Assembly (NCBI RefSeq): GCF_004339725.1
Contig: NZ_SMGK01000001.1
Location: forward strand, 930,001-994,000
Origin: Acidipila rosea
GTDB taxonomy: Bacteria; Acidobacteriota; Terriglobia; Terriglobales; Acidobacteriaceae
Direction: 5' to 3'
Length of the DNA stretch: 64,000 bases
Below are positions 59,358-64,000 of this stretch, piece by piece. How positions within the stretch are numbered: position 1 is the first letter of the stretch; each line of letters begins with the position of its first letter. Under the pieces are notes generated by a model, which ran no database searches, was not told the DNA's origin, and saw nothing but the letters and a program-made list of their open reading frames with translations. A program made the translations under genes and the position numbers.

Positions 59358-61739
59358 CTATGCAATCTGCAAAAGCCTGAAGAGTGGAACCTTAACAAGG
59401 TCCAATAGAAAGGCGAAGAAGAGCGCTGCAAGAAGCGTTCCTCCCACAAGTGCTATCGGTAAAGACTGAATCGCAATTCCTCGAATGGCGAGGATGGAGA
59501 TGATCAGGATGTCGCCGATAGAGGCGATCACCATCCAGATGCCTGGTCGTGAGCGCCACATGCGATCTCGCTCGCGAATCGAATACAGGGTTGCCTCACT
59601 GCCGAATACCAGTGCCACCATTGCGAAGGTCTGAAGCGCGCGAATGTCCATCCGGAGCCAGTACGCGCCTATGAGCAGTGCCCCAGTAGCGAAGGCGAGC
59701 AGGCAGCTCCCAAGTACTGATCCCGCAATCGTCAGTTTGCCTATCTGCCATTTGTTGGGCGCGGCTGATTGCCGCACATTATCGGCCGTGACTGACATTC
59801 CCAGAAAGTCGCCTGTAATCATGATGATCACCATGAGCATTGGTGTCAGGACTGCGTGTCCTGTAATGATCAGGCCTATGGCCAGGAATATTACGTTCAC
59901 TATCTTCTTCGTGACAGAGTTGAGTGTGTAGGTGAGGATGCGCTGGAAGGCAGATCGGCCTTCCTTGACCGCAGCCACGATGCCGTCGAGGCCAGCCGTC
60001 GTCAGCACAATGCCTGCCGCTGATTTCGCCACATCCGTGGCAGTGGATACGGCAACACCTATCTGAGCCTGTCGAAGAGCAGGAGCATCGTTGGCTCCAT
60101 CCCCACACATCCCCACCGTGTGGCCTGTCCGTTGAAAAGCCTTTACAAGGTCAAACTTGCCCTCGGGGAAAATGCCCGCGAAGACTGCGAAGTCCTCCGG
60201 ACGAAGCTTTTCTGGGAGTGGTCCGGGCGGACAGACAGGACCATTCAGTCCCACTGCGCGGGCGACACTCCCAGCGGTAGCCGGTGCGTCACCAGTCACC
60301 ATGATCGTACGCACACCAAGGGTTTTCAGCTCCGCAATGAGTGCAGCAGAGTCGGACCGCGGCGGGTCACTCAGGGCGATGAGTCCTGCCAGCTGCATCG
60401 CGCCTTCAGCTCCTGCTGCCACTGCTAGAACCCTGTAACCCTGCTTCTCCAGTTCATCGACTGCAGTTTCTGCATCTGACGTCGCGTGCGTTAGAGCAGC
60501 GATAGTGCTGTACGCGCCTTTAACCACGCGTAAGGGGACACCGTCTCGATCAATCGCATGTGCCTCTGACATCTTTTTAGCCGGATCGAAGGGGATAAAG
60601 TTAACTAGCTTCGGCAGCTTCGATTCGGGTCGGCTCTTCGCTGCGGCGCGGATCGCAGCATCGACGGGATCCTGGCCGCCCTCCGCGCTGGCCAGAGTGG
60701 CTAAGCCCAGTACGTAAGCCTCATCATGGCCCGACATCGTCCGAACGTTGTTCACCGATAGTTCATTGCGAGTGAGAGTACCCGTCTTGTCTGAGCAAAG
60801 CACATCCATGGAGGCTGCTTCATCGATAGCGGAGAGCCGCGTCGGAAGAACGCCGCGCTTGGCCAGGGATCTCGCACTTAAAGCGGTCGCAAGCGTAAAC
60901 GTAGCTGGCAAGGCTACAGGAATCGCAGCCAGTACAGCGGTCAAGATGAGCGGGATAGTTTCATTCCACTGCATGCCATGGAGGGTCGCGTAGATCACCA
61001 GCGCCACGATGACTACGCCGTTGAAGAGTGCAAGGTTGCGCACCACCCGAAGGACTGCCTTCTGCTGAGAACTCACAACATGGGCCGAGCGAACCAGCTC
61101 GGCCGTACGGCCAAACTTGGTCCGCACACCCGTCTGTGTAACGATCGCTGTGGCTTCGCCGCGCCGCACAAGGGCTCCTGCGTAGCTCTCTGTGCCAGCG
61201 CCCGACTCCACAGGTACTGATTCTCCCGTGAGCATGGATTGGTCCAGAAGAACCGAACCATCGATAATCCTGACATCTGCCGCAACGACGGCGCCGAGCG
61301 ACAGTTTGACCGTGTCACCAGGCACCAGCTCGGCCGCCGGTACGATTGTCCAGACCCCATCCCGCCGGACAGACGCATTCAGTGCCAGCCGTGACTTCAA
61401 GGCTGCGAGCGTCGCCTGTGCTTTTCCTTCCTGAAAGAAACCAAGGGCGGCGTTGAACAGCAGCAGGGACGCTATGACAGCTGCCTCGGTAAACTTATGC
61501 AGCACGAGCTGAAGAAGGATCGCAGCCTCGAGCATCCATGGAACCGGGGCCCACAGCTTGTCTATGATTCTCCGCAGCGGGTGGTACTTCGTCTCCGCCA
61601 TGGAGTTTGGCCCTACCTGCTTCAATCGTTCTCGAGCCTCGGCGCTCGACAGGCCCGTGAGCGCCGCATCGGGATCGATTGCCGTTGTCTTAGGAATCGC
61701 GGGCTCTTGGGGCCTGGATGTCGTACCGCTGAAAGTCAT
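59358..61739 (-). CDS. Plasma-membrane-type proton-efflux P-type ATPase (P3A)
   Basis: A 793-aa P-type ATPase. TGES (171-174) is in the actuator domain, IPVALPA in helix 4 (about 273-279), the phosphorylation site D317-KTGT, and MCGDGANDAPALRQAQIGVA further on. Ten or so membrane helices are expected. The N-terminus (LSSAEARERLKQVGPN) and helix 1 to 2 region match the fungal/plant-type H+-ATPase branch (P3A) rather than KdpB or CopA; there is no Cys-rich metal domain. It would export protons or, in some archaea and bacteria, act in pH homeostasis. ATG at 61739 follows AAGGGG; the upstream frame starts only at a TTG. Confidence 0.9.
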   Translation of the reverse strand: MTFSGTTSRPQEPAIPKTTAIDPDAALTGLSSAEARERLKQVGPNSMAETKYHPLRRIIDKLWAPVPWMLEAAILLQLVLHKFTEAAVIASLLLFNAALGFFQEGKAQATLAALKSRLALNASVRRDGVWTIVPAAELVPGDTVKLSLGAVVAADVRIIDGSVLLDQSMLTGESVPVESGAGTESYAGALVRRGEATAIVTQTGVRTKFGRTAELVRSAHVVSSQQKAVLRVVRNLALFNGVVIVALVIYATLHGMQWNETIPLILTAVLAAIPVALPATFTLATALSARSLAKRGVLPTRLSAIDEAASMDVLCSDKTGTLTRNELSVNNVRTMSGHDEAYVLGLATLASAEGGQDPVDAAIRAAAKSRPESKLPKLVNFIPFDPAKKMSEAHAIDRDGVPLRVVKGAYSTIAALTHATSDAETAVDELEKQGYRVLAVAAGAEGAMQLAGLIALSDPPRSDSAALIAELKTLGVRTIMVTGDAPATAGSVARAVGLNGPVCPPGPLPEKLRPEDFAVFAGIFPEGKFDLVKAFQRTGHTVGMCGDGANDAPALRQAQIGVAVSTATDVAKSAAGIVLTTAGLDGIVAAVKEGRSAFQRILTYTLNSVTKKIVNVIFLAIGLIITGHAVLTPMLMVIIMITGDFLGMSVTADNVRQSAAPNKWQIGKLTIAGSVLGSCLLAFATGALLIGAYWLRMDIRALQTFAMVALVFGSEATLYSIRERDRMWRSRPGIWMVIASIGDILIISILAIRGIAIQSLPIALVGGTLLAALFFAFLLDLVKVPLFRLLQIA

Positions 61740-61889
61740 AGATATGGGTCCCCTTGCTGGCAAATGGGCCTGTTAGATGAAAGCGCTACCATTACTCTGT
61801 TCTCGGTTCCATCTCCTGTCGCAGCGCAGGCGTGTACGGACGTGAAATGTTTTATACATGCTAGGCATCTCCCAGATAAGATAATCTGC

Positions 61890-61901
61890 GTCTATATAGA
61901 C
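61890..61901 (+). promoter_or_regulatory. 12-bp perfect palindrome before the VWFA gene
   Basis: GTCTATATAGAC is self-complementary and lies 13 bp before the ATG at 61915. TATATA in its centre could also serve as part of a -10 region. A regulatory role is a guess from location and symmetry. Confidence 0.35.
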
Positions 61902-61914
61902 TGGAGACTTATTC

Positions 61915-62997
61915 ATGCGCTATTCCAGGCGTCTTGCCTTGGCTGTCTGCACTCTCTCTGTTAGCGCCACACTTGCCACCGCGCAAGTAGCAGCCGCAGC
62001 CCCCAAATCTTCCGTTCCAATAACTGCTCCAGTCTCCACGGCAGGTACTCTTGATCTCGACGTGGTTGTATCCGGCCATAATGGCAAGCCTATCAGTGGA
62101 CTTCAGCAGCAGGACTTCACGGTCTACATGGATAAAAAGCAGCAACCCATCACCAGCTTCCGCGCAGTGGAGGCAACCGCTACCAGTGCAGCGCCCATTG
62201 AAACGATACTCCTCATCGATACCGTAAACACGCGCTTTAGCAATGTGGCTTATGAGCGCCAGCAAGTCGATCAATTCCTCAAACGGAACAACGGCAAGCT
62301 GAGCCAGCCCATCACGCTGGTTATCCTTGGGGACAAAGGCATCCAGATAACTCCCCAAGCTTCTCGTGACGGCAACCAGCTCGCTGCTTTTCTCGACAAG
62401 GCAGAGATTGCTATCCGTGACATCGGCCGCGAGGCCGGCTTTTATGGATGGACGGAAGAGTTCCAGCTCTCTGCGAGCGGGCTGGAACGCCTTGCTGCCT
62501 ATGAGCAGACTCGTCCCGGTCGCAAGCTTCTCATCTGGATATCCCCCGGCTGGCCTCTCCTGTCGGGCCCGGAGGTCGAGCTTAGTTATAAGGATCAGGA
62601 AGGGCTTTTTGCTTCTCTCGTAGGCCTATCAGCTTCGCTGCGCAAGGCTCGAATTACGCTTTCCAGCGTAGATCCCTTGGGCACCGCCGATGGTGTGAGC
62701 TATCGCACTACCTTCTATGAGGAGTTCACCAAGGGCGTTCCCTCCGCCAAGAAGATGCAGATTGGCAATCTCGCCTTGCAGGTGCTCGCGTTGCAGTCAG
62801 GAGGCCGGGTTCTCAACTCGAATAATGATGTTGCCGGGGAGATTGCAACCGCAGCTTCTGATGCCGATGCTTTCTACATCCTTAAAATCAACTCGCCCGC
62901 AGCAGAACACCCGAATGACTATCGTGATATCTCGGTAAAAGTAGACAAGCCAGGCCTCACAGCTCGCACTCGAACTGGCTACTACGCGCAGCCTTGA
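61915..62997 (+). CDS. Exported VWFA-related acidobacterial protein
   Basis: A 360-aa exported protein. A signal peptide (SRRLALAVCTLSVSATLATAQ) is followed by the characteristic opening LDLDVVVSGHNGKPISGLQQQDFTVYMDKKQQPI (in two parts) and by a VWA fold beginning ETILLIDTVNTRFSNV. This is the VWFA-related acidobacterial domain, common and abundant in Terriglobia and without established function; it probably mediates protein-protein contacts outside the cell or in the periplasm. The MIDAS is degenerate: the first acidic residue is DTVNTR where DxSxS is usual. The start has a weak ribosome site. It is divergent from the proton ATPase gene. Confidence 0.88.
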   Translation: MRYSRRLALAVCTLSVSATLATAQVAAAAPKSSVPITAPVSTAGTLDLDVVVSGHNGKPISGLQQQDFTVYMDKKQQPITSFRAVEATATSAAPIETILLIDTVNTRFSNVAYERQQVDQFLKRNNGKLSQPITLVILGDKGIQITPQASRDGNQLAAFLDKAEIAIRDIGREAGFYGWTEEFQLSASGLERLAAYEQTRPGRKLLIWISPGWPLLSGPEVELSYKDQEGLFASLVGLSASLRKARITLSSVDPLGTADGVSYRTTFYEEFTKGVPSAKKMQIGNLALQVLALQSGGRVLNSNNDVAGEIATAASDADAFYILKINSPAAEHPNDYRDISVKVDKPGLTARTRTGYYAQP

Positions 62998-63039
62998 GTG
63001 GGACGAGCTTTTCAGCGAGGCGGTTTGAGTGTTCAGACT

Positions 63040-63411
63040 TTAGATCAGATTCGCCTCGCGAAGCTCGTTGATCTCGTCCGGCGTGAAGACGCGCGACCGA
63101 ATGAGAAACCTCACTCCCTCGGGATTCTCCAGTGAGAACATGCCTCCGCGTCCCGGCACCACGTCCAGAATGAGTTGTGTGTGTTTCCAGTATTCGAACT
63201 GGGATTGGTTCATATAGAAGGGCACTTCAGCAATCGTGCCGAGGAAGTGATCGCTGTCGCCGAGCAGAAACTCGCCCTGAGCAAAACACATCGGTGAAGA
63301 TCCGTCGCAGCATCCGCCGGATTGATGAAACATGAGCGGACCATGCTTCGCGCGGAGTTTTGCAATGAGGGCTTCCGCCGCCGGAGTTACGAGAATTTGT
63401 GGTGGAGGCAT
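63040..63411 (-). CDS. DUF779-domain protein
   Basis: A 123-aa protein of the DUF779 family. The conserved stretch PLMFHQSGGCCDGSSPMCF carries four cysteines (two adjacent), and VPFYMNQSQFEYWKHTQLILDVV follows. The function is unknown, but it is often next to acetaldehyde dehydrogenase genes, as here, where it follows the ALDH gene after 79 bp on the same strand. The ATG at 63411 is the only sensible start. Confidence 0.85.
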   Translation of the reverse strand: MPPPQILVTPAAEALIAKLRAKHGPLMFHQSGGCCDGSSPMCFAQGEFLLGDSDHFLGTIAEVPFYMNQSQFEYWKHTQLILDVVPGRGGMFSLENPEGVRFLIRSRVFTPDEINELREANLI

Positions 63412-63490
63412 AGAGGTTGGTGGAATCTATCTGCTTTCGGATGCCTGTTCCCGCAGGAGCCAGGCACCCGAAAATATCTGGAGTTGTGGG

Positions 63491-64000
63491 TTAGAAAAAT
63501 CCCATCGCCTTCGGGCTATAGCTGATGAGCTGATTCTTCGTCTGTTGATAATGCTCAAGCATCATCTTGTGATTCTCGCGGCCGATGCCCGATTGCTTGT
63601 AGCCTCCAAAAGCCGCATGCGCAGGATACAGGTGATAGCAGTTTGTCCATACGCGTCCTGCCTGGATGCCCCGGCCAAACTTGTACGCGCGATTGATATT
63701 GCGAGTCCACACACCGGAGCCAAGCCCGTAGAGCGTATCGTTCGCAATGCTCAACGCGTCTTCCTCGTTCTTGAAGCTGGTTACAGACACGACAGGACCG
63801 AAAATCTCTTCTTGGAAGATTCGCATCTTGTTGTGCCCTTCGAAGATCGTCGGTTCAATATAGAATCCTCCCGCCGGACCAGCTTCGGAGCGCTTGCCTC
63901 CAGTAATCACCTTTGCGCCCTCCTGCTTTCCAATGTCGAAGTAGGAAAGTATCTTCTCCATCTGTTCCGTTGAGGCCTGCGCCCCGATCATCGTTTCTTT
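63491..64000 (-). CDS. Aldehyde dehydrogenase, C-terminal part (cut by window edge)
   Basis: The last ~170 residues of an NAD(P)-dependent aldehyde dehydrogenase; the gene continues beyond the right edge. It includes the [12 protein letters not shown] region (residue Glu of EEIFGPV used for cofactor binding), then [44 protein letters not shown], and ends SPKAMGFF. The [21 protein letters not shown] ending is typical of the acetaldehyde dehydrogenase (ExaC/AcoD/AldB) group that often pairs with a DUF779 protein. The catalytic Cys is upstream, outside the window. The first in-frame Met here is internal. Confidence 0.9.
   Translation of the reverse strand, partial: KETMIGAQASTEQMEKILSYFDIGKQEGAKVITGGKRSEAGPAGGFYIEPTIFEGHNKMRIFQEEIFGPVVSVTSFKNEEDALSIANDTLYGLGSGVWTRNINRAYKFGRGIQAGRVWTNCYHLYPAHAAFGGYKQSGIGRENHKMMLEHYQQTKNQLISYSPKAMGFF

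Overview
The window looks like chromosome of an acidobacterium of the Terriglobia type. The evidence is the gene families present: a VWFA-related protein of the acidobacterial type (61915-62997), a GWxTD-domain protein (39915-41657), two permeases of the acidobacterial duplicated orphan permease (ADOP) type (56360-59345), and carboxypeptidase-regulatory-domain envelope proteins. Genes are often coupled by 4-bp ATGA or GTGA overlaps. Genus assignment is not possible by eye.

Layout. 1-3.1 kb: the start of a secreted protein, a Nudix hydrolase behind two large hairpins, a DHA2 drug exporter and the tmRNA gene. 3.2-5.9 kb: orphan small membrane proteins, a 2-oxoglutarate oxygenase and possibly a tiny ORF. 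5.9-20.7 kb: an exopolysaccharide locus (GT4, a 913-aa secreted hydrolase-like protein, Wzx flippase, Wzy polymerase, GT2, Wza-type exporter, Wzc-type tyrosine kinase, two more GT4 and one GT2). No initiating phosphoglycosyl transferase is visible, so it probably lies elsewhere. 21-26 kb: a GH54 arabinofuranosidase with an unusual repeat-filled C-terminus, and a secreted esterase; together they fit hemicellulose breakdown.

26.7-38.1 kb: a block bounded by tRNA-Asp and tRNA-Lys. Next to tRNA-Asp is the C-terminal remnant of a tyrosine recombinase, overlapping the 3' end of a NarL-type response regulator. Then come a two-domain KaiC-like ATPase and a PAS histidine kinase, flanked by two homologous small proteins of a family I do not recognise. 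The block ends with a DabB-DabA inorganic-carbon uptake operon that carries a third, unrecognised gene and is divergent from a LysR regulator. This is the most interesting region: a KaiC/two-component signalling module beside a CO2/bicarbonate-accumulating pump.

38.1-47 kb, all on the minus strand: an outer-membrane-like protein, a GWxTD protein, a cytochrome c maturation cluster (CcmF, CcmH, a CcmI-like stub and a regulatory-like-domain protein), and an ECF sigma/anti-sigma pair upstream. 47-52 kb: a broken yjbQ, an MBL hydrolase, and the circularly permuted ATP-grasp / alpha-E / transglutaminase trio. 52-64 kb: ABC-F ATPase, feoAB, an intact ADOP permease preceded by a tandem palindromic operator, an internally deleted ADOP permease, a P3A-type proton ATPase, the VWFA protein, a DUF779 protein and the C-terminal part of an aldehyde dehydrogenase.

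All assignments come from reading motifs and family signatures by eye; no searches were run.
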